64,000 nt of DNA, taken from assembly GCA_944380635.1 (NCBI GenBank), contig CALWID010000003.1, positions 33,921 to 97,920 of the forward strand, in the 5' to 3' direction. A program made the position numbers and the translations under genes. The DNA comes from an uncultured Eubacterium sp. Its GTDB lineage: Bacteria > Bacillota > Clostridia > Oscillospirales > Acutalibacteraceae. Below the pieces are notes generated by a model, which was not told the origin of the DNA, made no database searches, and saw nothing but the letters and a program-made list of their open reading frames with translations. Of the stretch, positions 54,658 through 63,586 are shown in pieces. How positions within the stretch are numbered: the first letter of the stretch is position 1; each line of letters starts with the position of its first letter.

Positions 54658-55548
54658 GTGAGCAAAAAAGAGGTACAGGACAAATCCGGCGTCCCTAACG
54701 CTACTCTGTGTCTTGTTATTTTAGTGTCTGCACTAATATACAGCGTTTTATATGGCTTTACACGCCACCCGCTGAGCCGCGAGAGCACTCTTTCCTGGAT
54801 AGGCTATGATTACCCTACTTCTCTGATTTTATGGTGCCTGCTGACTTCTACGGCCTACTTTTTAAATCTGCTGCGGTTATATAGATGCAGCGGCTGCAAA
54901 GGTAAAGTAGGTTTATTTGCTTTGTATGCTTCTGTTTTTGCTGCGCCACCCGTAGTGTTTATAAATGACTGGGGCTGGGAGCAAACTGCTCATCTGGTAG
55001 CAACAGCAGTTTTTGTGCTGCTTAACAGTATTGCGCTTATAGGCTATTTTGTTTATCATCGTAAAAGGCATTGGATTTACCTTGTTACTGCTGTAATTTT
55101 AGCCGCGGTGATGATTGTGTGCGTTGTTGTTCATGCTGCGTTTTTTAAAAATGGGCTTACAGAGTTAATACCGATTTGGACAGGTTTAATACTGCTGTAT
55201 ATAGTTAATTTTACGAATTTATATCCTGCGCAAATGAAGAATACGCCTTTGCAGCCGTTTGAAAAAAACAGCGATAAAACTTCATTTTACCTTGCTTTGT
55301 TTTTGGGAGTTTTCGGCGCGCATGATTTTTATTTAAAATATTATTCAAGCGGCTTAGCTCATTTCCTGATGACATATATAGGCGTAATGGTGTGTATTTG
55401 CAGGTTTATAGGTATTGGAAATATAAATGATATTCAGGGCGAGCGTGCGTGGCTGTTTATCACCTGCGGCGTTGCAATTCTCGGAGGTTCGCTTGCCTGG
55501 GCATTTATAGACGCTTTTTCACTGCGAAAAAGCAATATGAACAGATAA
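54658..55548 (+). CDS. TM2-domain multipass membrane protein
   Basis: The 296-aa protein has about eight hydrophobic helices. The C-terminal third is a TM2 domain: SFYLALFLGVFGAHDFYLK (with the DRF-like HDFY turn) followed by a second helix. The N-terminal part is an unrecognised membrane region. Its function is unknown. The start is GTG at 54658 behind AGAGGAGA. Confidence 0.8.
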   Translation: MSKKEVQDKSGVPNATLCLVILVSALIYSVLYGFTRHPLSRESTLSWIGYDYPTSLILWCLLTSTAYFLNLLRLYRCSGCKGKVGLFALYASVFAAPPVVFINDWGWEQTAHLVATAVFVLLNSIALIGYFVYHRKRHWIYLVTAVILAAVMIVCVVVHAAFFKNGLTELIPIWTGLILLYIVNFTNLYPAQMKNTPLQPFEKNSDKTSFYLALFLGVFGAHDFYLKYYSSGLAHFLMTYIGVMVCICRFIGIGNINDIQGERAWLFITCGVAILGGSLAWAFIDAFSLRKSNMNR

Positions 55549-55581
55549 ACCGCGGTATGGTTTTTTCTTAATAATGAATGT

Positions 55582-55617
55582 AACCCCGAAAATGTTTGAA
55601 TTTCGGGGTTCTTTTTA
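55582..55617 (+). terminator. Intrinsic terminator after the TM2 gene
   Basis: AACCCCGAAA (55582-55591) pairs with TTTCGGGGTT (55601-55610), then CTTTTTAT. Confidence 0.9.
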
Positions 55618-55668
55618 TATATTTATTATCCTAATTTTACTGTTTCGTATTTATAAAATCAAAAAGTT

Positions 55669-56814
55669 TTATGATAAAATTTTTGTAAATATAAGCGCCG
55701 CTATTGTCAATACAGCCAAAAACAATAAATTCCATAAGGTAAATATTTTTAAATATCTTCCTTTTTCTTTTGGAAATTCAGAGGCGAAAAATTTATAGGA
55801 AATTAGGCTTGCAAGAGATGCTATCAATGTTCCGAGACCCCCGACATTAACACCGGTCATAAGTGCGGAATAATCAGCGCTAAAGCCTGAAAGCAGTATT
55901 GCCGCAGGTACATTGCTTATTATCTGGCTTGCGAATATCCCGAAAATCAACTCACGCCCCTGCACCGCCGAGTTTAAAAATTCGCTAATCTGCGGCACTC
56001 TTTTTATGTTGCCAATAAATATAAAGAAAAACAAAAAAGTTAACAGCAAACAGTAATCTGCTTTTCTAAAAAGAGAACGATTTAAAAACAAAACCGCTCC
56101 GGCAATAATTATCAGAACTGGCAGATAACCTATAACACGGAATACAACAAGCAGGCATAAAATAAGCAGCGCAATATAAGGCAAAGAACTTATTGCCATT
56201 CTTTTGCCGGAAATGCTTTTTATATTATCGCTTACTGTAAATCCGCATATTTTTTCATTTTTAGAAAATAAAACAGCGGCAATTAACATTATCAGCGATA
56301 TACCTGCATACGGAAGTACGGAAAGCGCAAATTTTCCCGCAGAAATGCCCGATATTGAATAAAGATAAAGATTTTGGGGGTTTCCTATAGGCGTTGCCAT
56401 GCTGCCGAGATTTGCTGCAATTGTTTCAAGCACAACAAGTTTTAAAACAGGACGAGTATTCCCTGATAGTTGAAACACCCTAATTGTAAAAGGCACAAAT
56501 GTTATAAGCGCAACATCGTTTGTAATTATCATGCTGAAAAAGAAACATATCATTATCAGCATTAAACTAAGATTTTTAGTGCTTTCCGCCCGCTTAAGCA
56601 GCGTTGCGGCAAGTCTGTCAAACACACCGAGAGAGCGAAAGCCGGCAACTATTATCATTAGGCAGAAAAGCAGAGCGATTGTGCGGTAATCCGGGTAATT
56701 TAAATATTCTTTATCAGGCAGTACAACAAAAGAAGAAATCAGCGCCAGAATAAAAGAAACACAGAATACGGTTTCTTTTTTTATAAAATTTTTTAATTTG
56801 CTAAATATTTTCAT
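55669..56814 (-). CDS. SLC13/ArsB-type anion permease
   Basis: The 381-aa protein has about ten membrane helices. The re-entrant hairpin signatures are present in duplicate: ITNDVALITFVPF with GSMATPIGNPQNLYLY, and later ISNVPAAILLSGF with GVNVGGLGTLIASLASL. This fits the ion-transporter superfamily of citrate, arsenite and sodium-coupled anion carriers. The substrate cannot be read from the sequence; no ars genes are nearby. Confidence 0.85.
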   Translation of the reverse strand: MKIFSKLKNFIKKETVFCVSFILALISSFVVLPDKEYLNYPDYRTIALLFCLMIIVAGFRSLGVFDRLAATLLKRAESTKNLSLMLIMICFFFSMIITNDVALITFVPFTIRVFQLSGNTRPVLKLVVLETIAANLGSMATPIGNPQNLYLYSISGISAGKFALSVLPYAGISLIMLIAAVLFSKNEKICGFTVSDNIKSISGKRMAISSLPYIALLILCLLVVFRVIGYLPVLIIIAGAVLFLNRSLFRKADYCLLLTFLFFFIFIGNIKRVPQISEFLNSAVQGRELIFGIFASQIISNVPAAILLSGFSADYSALMTGVNVGGLGTLIASLASLISYKFFASEFPKEKGRYLKIFTLWNLLFLAVLTIAALIFTKILS

Positions 56815-56953
56815 ATTTATTCCTGCTTAAATTGTTATATACAACGCAATTATTATACAGGTTTCATATGTTCAATGCAATATTCAGTTAAATTATTTTG
56901 GTATAAATATTCAATTATTATTAATAATTTATTTATAAATATTTACAATTTGC

Positions 56954-56982
56954 TTGATAATGAATGAAATTTAAGTTATAAT
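56954..56982 (+). promoter_or_regulatory. Sigma-A promoter of putP
   Basis: TTGATA (56954-56959), 17-bp spacer, TATAAT (56977-56982), 28 bp before the ATG. Confidence 0.82.
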
Positions 56983-57010
56983 ACCTCCATAAAAGATTTG
57001 GAGGAGTTTT

Positions 57011-58567
57011 ATGGACAGTTCTACTTTGCAGATAATGATAACAATGATAGCCTATATGGCGGTTGTAATCATTATCGGTGTTGCTTTTGCCAAAAAAGCA
57101 AATAAAAATACGGATTCTTATTTCCTCGGCGGTCGAACTCTCGGCCCTTGGGTAACCGCAATGAGCGCAGAGGCTTCTGATATGAGCGGCTGGCTTTTAA
57201 TGGGCTTGCCCGGCGTTGCTTACTGGTGCGGTATTTCGGACGCCGCTTGGACTGCTATCGGCCTTGCGCTTGGTACATATATAAACTGGCTTATCACTTC
57301 AAAGAGGCTTCGCCGTTACAGTGAAAAAGCAAACGCAATTACATTGCCGGAGTTTTTCTCAAACCGTTTTCATGAGAAAAGCAAAATAATTATGACGGTT
57401 GCTGCGCTTTTCATTCTTATTTTCTTTACTGTATATGCGGCAAGTTGCCTTGTTACATGCGGAAAATTGTTTTCTACCTTATTTGGATTTGATTATATAC
57501 CCATGATGATTGTGGGCGCCGTATTTGTACTTATTTATACGATTATAGGCGGATTTTTGGCAGAGAGCGCGTCAGACTTTATGCAGGCGATTGTTATGGT
57601 TGTTGCGCTTGTAGTAATTGTTATTACAGGTACTGTTGCCGCCGGAGGTCTTGACGCGGTTGTTGACAACGCTAAATCAATACCCGGATTCTTTGAATTT
57701 TTCGGTATTGCAAATCCTGTTACAGACGCTGACGGTGTTCAGCAGACTTTAAACGGCCAGCCATTATTCGGCGAAGCCGGAACTTACGGCGTTCTAAGCG
57801 TAGTATCATGCCTTGCTTGGGGACTCGGCTATTTCGGTATGCCTCAGGTACTTTTGAGGTTTATGGCTATTCGCTCTGAAAAGCAGCTTAAATCAAGCCG
57901 CCGAATTGCTACGGTTTGGTGCGTAATTTCACTTGTTATTGCAGTGTTTATCGGCGTTATCGGCAGAACTCTTTATCCTACCGCATTAACAACTTCCGCT
58001 CAGTCGGAAAATGTATTTATTTTACTTGCAACTAATCTTTTACCGCCTATTCTTGCCGGTCTTGTTATGGCGGGAATTCTTGCCGCTACTATCAGTTCCT
58101 CTGATTCTTATTTGCTTATTGCCGCTTCTGCATTCTCAAAAAATATTTTCCAGGGGCTGATTCACAAAAAGGCTTCAGATAAGCAGGTGCTTGTTGTTTC
58201 GCGTATTACCCTGCTTGCCGTTACTGTTGTAGCCATAATTATAGCGCTTGACGAAAACAGCGTTATATTCAATATTGTAAGTTTTGCGTGGGCAGGATTC
58301 GGCGCAACATTCGGCCCGCTTATGCTTATGAGCCTTTTCTGGAAACGCATAAACCGCTGGGGAGCAATCGCCGGAATGGTCGGCGGCGGAGTTATGGTTT
58401 TCGTTTGGAACCTTGCTATTCGCCCGCTCGGCGGCATTTGGGATGTATATGAATTGCTTCCGGCATTTATATTCTCCTGTATCTGCATTGTGGTTGTATC
58501 ACTTATTACGCCTGCGCCTTCAAAAGAAATTCAGCAGGAATTTGAGGAAGTTAAAAAAGGCGTTTAA
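57011..58567 (+). CDS. putP: Sodium/proline symporter
   Basis: This 518-aa SSS-family transporter has about 13 helices. PutP hallmarks: DSYFLGGRTLGPWVTAMSA, ASDMSGWLLMGLPG, GYFGMPQVLLRFMAI and TISSSDSYLL (sodium site). It takes up proline with sodium, for nutrition or osmotic balance. It has its own promoter and terminator, so it is a single-gene unit. Confidence 0.94.
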   Translation: MDSSTLQIMITMIAYMAVVIIIGVAFAKKANKNTDSYFLGGRTLGPWVTAMSAEASDMSGWLLMGLPGVAYWCGISDAAWTAIGLALGTYINWLITSKRLRRYSEKANAITLPEFFSNRFHEKSKIIMTVAALFILIFFTVYAASCLVTCGKLFSTLFGFDYIPMMIVGAVFVLIYTIIGGFLAESASDFMQAIVMVVALVVIVITGTVAAGGLDAVVDNAKSIPGFFEFFGIANPVTDADGVQQTLNGQPLFGEAGTYGVLSVVSCLAWGLGYFGMPQVLLRFMAIRSEKQLKSSRRIATVWCVISLVIAVFIGVIGRTLYPTALTTSAQSENVFILLATNLLPPILAGLVMAGILAATISSSDSYLLIAASAFSKNIFQGLIHKKASDKQVLVVSRITLLAVTVVAIIIALDENSVIFNIVSFAWAGFGATFGPLMLMSLFWKRINRWGAIAGMVGGGVMVFVWNLAIRPLGGIWDVYELLPAFIFSCICIVVVSLITPAPSKEIQQEFEEVKKGV

Positions 58568-58583
58568 CTTCTCAGAATTTTAA

Positions 58584-58617
58584 TGAGCCGTCCTTATATG
58601 GGCGGCTCAATTTTTTA
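58584..58617 (+). terminator. Intrinsic terminator after putP
   Basis: TGAGCCGTCC (58584-58593), TTATAT, GGGCGGCTCA (58600-58609), then ATTTTTT. Confidence 0.93.
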
Positions 58618-58660
58618 ATAATTTTATATTTGTGCGGCATAATACTAACGGTGATTAATT

Positions 58661-59095
58661 ATGATTGAACAAGATACGATAAGACTATTAAGAGAATGCG
58701 ACGCAGGCGTTAAAATGGGACTATCTTCTATTAACGAAGTTATGGATTATGTTCATTCAGACCGCCTGAAATCCTGTTTAAGCGATTGTAAAGCGGAACA
58801 CGAGAAATTTGCCGGGGAAATGCAAAACCTGCTTGAAAAGTACTCTGACGACGGCAAAGAGCCGAATCCTATTGCCAAAGGTATGAGTTGGATAAAAACA
58901 AATGTTATGCTGAGCGTTAATGAATCTGACTCAGTTATAGCAGATTTAATGACGGACGGTTGTAATATGGGCGTAAAATCGCTTAGCAAATATCTTAATG
59001 AATACAAAGCGGCAGATGAAGATTCAAAAAATATTGCAAAACGCATTATATCATCGGAAAACAGACTTGCCGATGAAGTAAGGGCGTTTTTATAA
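58661..59095 (+). CDS. Putative ferritin-like four-helix protein
   Basis: This 144-aa, all-helical soluble protein (DTIRLLRECDAGVKMG; SDCKAEHEKFAGEMQNLL; the C-terminal SSENRLADEVRAFL) resembles the DUF2383-like ferritin-like families in length and in the Glu/His-bearing helices, but the full metal-binding set is not obvious. The function is unknown. It stands alone between putP and the minus-strand spoIIR operon. Confidence 0.7.
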   Translation: MIEQDTIRLLRECDAGVKMGLSSINEVMDYVHSDRLKSCLSDCKAEHEKFAGEMQNLLEKYSDDGKEPNPIAKGMSWIKTNVMLSVNESDSVIADLMTDGCNMGVKSLSKYLNEYKAADEDSKNIAKRIISSENRLADEVRAFL

Positions 59096-59100
59096 CTCAT

Positions 59101-59130
59101 AAAAATACGCTGTGCTTAGCACAGCGTACA
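59101..59130 (-). terminator. Intrinsic terminator of the lrp-ispE-spoIIR operon
   Basis: TACGCTGTGCT (59106-59116) pairs with AGCACAGCGTA (59118-59128). Read leftward it is followed by TTTTT. Confidence 0.85.
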
Positions 59131-59137
59131 TAATTTG

Positions 59138-59743
59138 TTATTCATAAAGTATTTTGCTTTTTAATTTTTCATAAATTTCAACTACTTTAAAGCGTATTTC
59201 GTATTTGCTGTCTGAATTTATAAGTTCCTGTTCGTCTTTAGAAAGATAATCGTTCATTTTATCATCCGTAACGCCTGAAAGGCAGATTGCCGGGAACATA
59301 ACGCACCACCAGTTATGACCCTCGCCTTTGCCTATTACTATTTTCAAAGCGTTATAAATACCGCTCGGCAGTGTAAAATCGTCATATTTCCTTGTGTTGA
59401 AATATTCTTTGTCAACATATACATCAACATTGTAATCACAGCCGTTTTTTCTCAGGCATTCCTTAGCCGTATTTTTAAACAGTTCAATATTGTCTTCACA
59501 AAGTTTAATTGTTTCGTCTAATGATTCGGATGACGAAAAGAGTTTTGCGCCTGCTGAAAGTATATCATCACGCACCTTAAGTTTTAATGCCTGGTCTTCC
59601 TCACTGTCCGAATTTGCAAGAATGTGAAGTCTGAATACTTCACTTGAAATGTTTTCGCTTGTTTTAATAAACGGCGTTATATATGAAAATAAAAAAGCAA
59701 AAACCAAAAACAGCGGTACAAATATTTTAATACATTTATTCAT
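59138..59743 (-). CDS. spoIIR: Stage II sporulation protein R
   Basis: This 201-aa signalling protein is secreted from the forespore and triggers SpoIIGA to process pro-sigma-E. An N-terminal export helix is followed by the conserved EVFRLHILANSDSEEDQ, LKLKVRD, LPSGIYNALKIVIGKGEGHNWWCVMFP and ICL. ATG 59743 has AAAGGCAGG ahead. It is last after ispE; a forespore promoter is expected but not evident. Confidence 0.93.
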   Translation of the reverse strand: MNKCIKIFVPLFLVFAFLFSYITPFIKTSENISSEVFRLHILANSDSEEDQALKLKVRDDILSAGAKLFSSSESLDETIKLCEDNIELFKNTAKECLRKNGCDYNVDVYVDKEYFNTRKYDDFTLPSGIYNALKIVIGKGEGHNWWCVMFPAICLSGVTDDKMNDYLSKDEQELINSDSKYEIRFKVVEIYEKLKSKILYE

Positions 59744-59789
59744 AAAAAAACCTGCCTTTCGCATTGATTATGGGCAGGTTTTAATTATT

Positions 59790-60671
59790 TTATTCAGTTA
59801 TTTCAGTTATTTTGCAGCCGTATCGAACAGGTGTGCAAATATCAATATCTTTAGCAAGGTGTTTAAGTTCTTCAGCAGCGTTTTGAGCGTTTAGCTTGTT
59901 TTCAAAAATACCGAAAACAGTCGGTCCGCTGCCGCTCATACAAACGCCCATTGCACCGTTATTTTTAAGAACTTCTTTAATATCAACTCTTTTAGGTACT
60001 TCGATAAACTGTTCAAAAACATTTTCCATTTTTTTGGAAATTTCCTTTAAACTCTGAGACTGAATTGCGCACAGCATACCGAATTTATCAGGCGTTCTTG
60101 TTTTACCGTAAGTATCAAATTGTTTGTAAGCATAACCTGTATTAACATCAAAATCAGGTTTGGCAAGCACTATGTAGCACTTTTTAAGAGGTTTAACCTT
60201 GCTGAGTTTATCCCCTATCCCCTGCGCAAGCAGAGTGCCGCCGGTAAGGCAGAACGGAAGGTCAGCGCCTATTTTAACGCCTATTTCACAAAGTTCTTTA
60301 TCAGATAAATTTGTTTTATATATTTCATTAAGGGCAATTATTACTGCGGCTCCGTCCGCACTGCCTCCGGCAAGCCCCGCGGCGTGAGGTATTCTTTTAT
60401 TGATATTTATATTAATACCCTTGTTTTTCTTTTTTGTGTATTTAAAAAACGCCTCTGCGGATTTCCAGCAGATATTTTTTTCATCAAGCGGGATTCCGTC
60501 TGTTTTACAGGTTATGGATATTTTTTTTGACTTGTTTTCAGAAACGGTAACAATATCATGAGTGCTGACGCTTTGCATAATCATAAAAAGGTCGTGGTAT
60601 CCGTCCGTCCTTCTTTCAATAATATCAAGCATCAAATTTATTTTTGCGTAAGCATTTACTTTTACTTTCAT
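59790..60671 (-). CDS. ispE: 4-diphosphocytidyl-2-C-methyl-D-erythritol kinase
   Basis: In this 293-aa GHMP kinase of the MEP isoprenoid pathway, the N-terminus VNAYAKINLMLDI carries the catalytic Lys, HAAGLAGGSADGAA is the ATP-binding loop, and MSGSGPTVFGIF is the third GHMP motif. It lies 16 bp downstream of the aminotransferase gene and upstream of spoIIR. Confidence 0.96.
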   Translation of the reverse strand: MKVKVNAYAKINLMLDIIERRTDGYHDLFMIMQSVSTHDIVTVSENKSKKISITCKTDGIPLDEKNICWKSAEAFFKYTKKKNKGINININKRIPHAAGLAGGSADGAAVIIALNEIYKTNLSDKELCEIGVKIGADLPFCLTGGTLLAQGIGDKLSKVKPLKKCYIVLAKPDFDVNTGYAYKQFDTYGKTRTPDKFGMLCAIQSQSLKEISKKMENVFEQFIEVPKRVDIKEVLKNNGAMGVCMSGSGPTVFGIFENKLNAQNAAEELKHLAKDIDICTPVRYGCKITEITE

Positions 60672-60686
60672 ATTTATATTTCCTGA

Positions 60687-61859
60687 TTATTTTAACTCAT
60701 CAATAAATTCTTTAATTTTTTCCGCGGCTTTTCTTATATTTTCAATTGAATAACAATAAGAAACGCGTATATATCCTTCGCCGCAGTTTCCAAACGCGTT
60801 GCCGGGCACAACGGCTACTCTTTTTGAAAGAATAAGTTTTTCGCAGAAATCATCGCTTGAAAGCCCTGTTGATTTTATTGACGGAAAAACATAAAAAGCG
60901 CCTTCCGGCTCAAAACACTCAAGACCCATTTCGTTAAAAATATTTACTGTGTATCTGCGGCGCATATCGTAATCGCTTTTCATTTTTTCTATATCTGCGT
61001 CGCCGTTTTTTAGAGCGTCAATAGCGGCGTATTGAGAATTAGTAGGCGCGCTCATAATAGCAAACTGATGAAGTTTTGTCATCTGCGCTATTATGGGAGC
61101 AGGCCCTAAAGCGTATCCAAGCCTCCAACCTGTCATTGAATATGTTTTGGAAAAGCCGTTAATAACAATTGTGCGCTCTTTCATTCCGTTTATTGAGGCA
61201 ATAGAGCAGTGAGAATTTTCACCGTAAGTCAGTTCGCTGTAAATCTCATCAGAAAGCACAAACAGATTGTGTTTTATAATGACTTTCGCTATTTTTTCAA
61301 GGTCTTCTTTTCTCATTACGGCGCCTGTTGGGTTATTCGGAAACGGCAAAATAAGAAGTTTTGTTTTGGAAGTTACTGCGTTTTCGATTTCCTGAGGCGT
61401 AAGTTTAAAGCCGTTTTCCGCTTTAGTTGTTAGGCTTATAACTTTTGCGCCGCAAGTTTCGGCTATTGGTCGGTAACATACAAAAGAAGGTTCCACAAGC
61501 AAAACCTCGTCGCCCGGGTTTACAAGCGTGCGTATAGCCATATCAATCCCCTCAGAACCGCCAACTGTAACAAGAACTTCATCTTTCGGCTCGTAAGAAA
61601 TATTATATTTTCTTTCGTAAAATTTTGATATTTCTTCCCTAAGCGCAATCAGCCCGGCATTTGCCGTGTAGCGTGTGGCGCCTTTGTCAAGATAATCAAT
61701 TGCAACATTTCTTATATGCCATGGGGTAAGAAAATCAGGCTCGCCAACTCCGAGAGATATTACATTATCCATTTCCTCGGCAATTGAAAAGAATTTTCGT
61801 ATGCCGCTCGGTTTGATATTTTTTATACTGTTATTCAGCACATTGTCATAATTAATCAC
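60687..61859 (-). CDS. Class I PLP-dependent aminotransferase
   Basis: The 390-aa enzyme is of the aspartate aminotransferase Igamma type. It has ISLGVGEPDF, ATRYTANAGL, the PLP contacts PNNPTGAV and SDEIYSEL, and the Schiff-base Lys in NGFSKTYSMTGWRLGYA. The substrate could be aspartate, an aromatic amino acid or a branched one. It is directly coupled to the lrp gene (4-bp overlap), suggesting Lrp controls it. Confidence 0.93.
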   Translation of the reverse strand: MINYDNVLNNSIKNIKPSGIRKFFSIAEEMDNVISLGVGEPDFLTPWHIRNVAIDYLDKGATRYTANAGLIALREEISKFYERKYNISYEPKDEVLVTVGGSEGIDMAIRTLVNPGDEVLLVEPSFVCYRPIAETCGAKVISLTTKAENGFKLTPQEIENAVTSKTKLLILPFPNNPTGAVMRKEDLEKIAKVIIKHNLFVLSDEIYSELTYGENSHCSIASINGMKERTIVINGFSKTYSMTGWRLGYALGPAPIIAQMTKLHQFAIMSAPTNSQYAAIDALKNGDADIEKMKSDYDMRRRYTVNIFNEMGLECFEPEGAFYVFPSIKSTGLSSDDFCEKLILSKRVAVVPGNAFGNCGEGYIRVSYCYSIENIRKAAEKIKEFIDELK

Positions 61860-62347
61860 AGGGAAATGTTCCCCCTGTCATCATGCGGCTCATCTGTTAA
61901 AAACACGCCGTTTTCCTTGTATTTTTTTAAAATAAAATGAGTGGCTGTTGAAACTACGCCTTCAAGCGGTGAAAGCCTTTGAGCAACAAACATGGCAACT
62001 TCGTGAAAAGATTTATCGGTAACAAGCACGGTTAAGTCAAATGCGCCGCTCATAAGATAAATGGACTCAACTTCCTCCAGCCTTGAAATTCTTTCGGCAA
62101 CATCGTCAAATCCGTGGCCGTATTTAGGCTGTATTTTGAGTTCTATAAGCGCGGTTACTGTTTGGTGGTCGGTTTTATCCCTGTCAACGAAAGCTTTATA
62201 TCCTTTGATTACGCCGCTGTCTTCAAGCAGTTTTATCTCGCTTGCGACTTCGTTTTCGCTTACGCCGAGCATTACGGCTATATCTTTGTTTGAAAGTCTT
62301 GCATTTTCTTCTAATATTCTAAGCAGTTTTTCTGTAAAATCAGTCAT
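61856..62347 (-). CDS. Lrp/AsnC-family transcriptional regulator
   Basis: The 163-aa protein has an N-terminal winged helix-turn-helix (RLSNKDIAVMLGVSENEVASEI) and a C-terminal RAM effector domain (VTALIELKIQPKYGH ... GAFDLTVLVTDKSFHEV). It has the usual Lrp size. ATG 62347 follows CGGAGA; an in-frame TTG at 62362 abuts the PHP stop. It probably regulates the adjoining aminotransferase in response to amino acids. Confidence 0.92.
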   Translation of the reverse strand: MTDFTEKLLRILEENARLSNKDIAVMLGVSENEVASEIKLLEDSGVIKGYKAFVDRDKTDHQTVTALIELKIQPKYGHGFDDVAERISRLEEVESIYLMSGAFDLTVLVTDKSFHEVAMFVAQRLSPLEGVVSTATHFILKKYKENGVFLTDEPHDDRGNISL

Positions 62348-62362
62348 GGCAGTCTCCGTCAA

Positions 62363-63172
62363 TCATTTAATTTCAATTAGTTTGGGTTCTCTGTTTCTGA
62401 ATATTGTTATATGGGTAAATCCGCTTTTAAGAGCGGCGTCCATTCCCTGCTCAATGCCCATTCCTATCTTGTCATAAAAATGAGAATCAGAGCCGATAGT
62501 TATATATTTTCCACCGAGTTGCTTAAATCGCTTAACTATATCGGCGCTCGGCAGAATATCTTTCATTTCATTAAAGTAGCCTGAGGTGTTTATTTCAAGC
62601 GCTTTTTCATTCTTTATAAGGAGCAAAAGTATTTCATCAATTATTTCACTGAATCTTGAAAGGTCAACATTAATTTTATGCTTCCCGGTTATATATCTTA
62701 AAGGGTAAGTCAGGTGAGCAAGTGAATCAAATCTGTTCCACTCGCAAAGTTTATATATGTTTTCAAAATATTTTTGCAGCAGTTCATAAACATCATAATC
62801 CTTGTAATCAAGGAAAAAGAAATCTTCCATATTTTCAAGGTTATGAACGGAGCCGAGCACAAAATCATATTTATATTTATTAAGTATGCTTTCGGCTAAA
62901 GGCTTATTATAAATCGCCTGCCCCATTTCCAGCCCTCTGAAAACCTCTATTGAATCCTTAAAAACATATTGGCACTTTGATGTGTCAAAAAACTGATTGC
63001 TGCACAATTTATCAAAATTACAGTCCTTTGAGTCAATTTCGCAGTGGTCAGTTAAAGCAATTCCTTTTAATCCTTTTTCAACAGCGCTTTCACACATAAG
63101 AGTGCAGGAATGATGACCGTCAAATGAATGTTCGGAATGAGTGTGCAAATCATAAAAATTTGAGTATTTCAT
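62363..63172 (-). CDS. PHP-domain histidinol-phosphatase-like protein
   Basis: The 269-aa trinuclear-metal phosphoesterase has YDLHTHSEHSFDG, GIALTDHCEID, GLEMG, LGSVHNLE and GSDSHFYDKIG supply the metal ligands in HisK order. It may dephosphorylate histidinol phosphate, but no his genes are nearby, so the substrate is open. It is the first gene of the minus-strand operon reaching to spoIIR. Confidence 0.88.
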   Translation of the reverse strand: MKYSNFYDLHTHSEHSFDGHHSCTLMCESAVEKGLKGIALTDHCEIDSKDCNFDKLCSNQFFDTSKCQYVFKDSIEVFRGLEMGQAIYNKPLAESILNKYKYDFVLGSVHNLENMEDFFFLDYKDYDVYELLQKYFENIYKLCEWNRFDSLAHLTYPLRYITGKHKINVDLSRFSEIIDEILLLLIKNEKALEINTSGYFNEMKDILPSADIVKRFKQLGGKYITIGSDSHFYDKIGMGIEQGMDAALKSGFTHITIFRNREPKLIEIK

Positions 63173-63197
63173 AGTATAGTCCTTTCCAAGCCAGACT

Positions 63198-63225
63198 ATT
63201 TTAACACATTATGGCACAAAATCAA
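63198..63225 (-). promoter_or_regulatory. Putative sigma-A promoter of the PHP-lrp-aminotransferase-ispE-spoIIR operon
   Basis: Read leftward: TTGATT (63225-63220), 16-bp spacer, TAAAAT (63203-63198). Confidence 0.6.
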
Positions 63226-63243
63226 ATATTATTATACTTTTTA

Positions 63244-63272
63244 TTGAAAAAAATTTTTCTCTTTGTTATAAT
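63244..63272 (+). promoter_or_regulatory. Sigma-A promoter of the ACT-domain/DUF711 pair
   Basis: TTGAAA (63244-63249), 17-bp spacer, TATAAT (63267-63272), followed by the strong ribosome site TAGGAGGT. Confidence 0.85.
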
Positions 63273-63302
63273 CTTTTTAATAATTGTAGGAGGTAATGTA
63301 TT

Positions 63303-63572
63303 ATGAGAGCGGTAATTACTGTTGTCGGTAAAGATATGGTTGGCATACTTGCCCGCGTTTCAGCCATATGCGCCGAGCATAATGTTAATATTACGGAGGT
63401 TACGCAGTCTATCCTTGAAGATATGTTCTGTATGATTATGATGGCTGATGTAAGCGTCTGCAATATTCCTTTTTCAGATTTTTCGGACGAACTTTCTGAA
63501 TACGGTAAAAATAACGGATTATCCATACATGTTATGAATGAGGATATTTTTAATTCAATGCACAGAATATAG
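63303..63572 (+). CDS. ACT-domain protein (UPF0237 type)
   Basis: The 89-aa protein is one ACT domain: [20 protein letters not shown], then [14 protein letters not shown] domains bind amino acids or similar ligands. It is almost always paired with the DUF711 gene, which begins 14 bp downstream here. The function of the pair is not known. Confidence 0.93.
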   Translation: MRAVITVVGKDMVGILARVSAICAEHNVNITEVTQSILEDMFCMIMMADVSVCNIPFSDFSDELSEYGKNNGLSIHVMNEDIFNSMHRI

Positions 63573-63586
63573 GAGCATATTCAAAT

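Noticed and set aside
55574-55798. 74-codon plus-strand frame at the end of the anion permease gene
   Set aside because: It starts at the terminator hairpin and continues antisense to the permease coding end.
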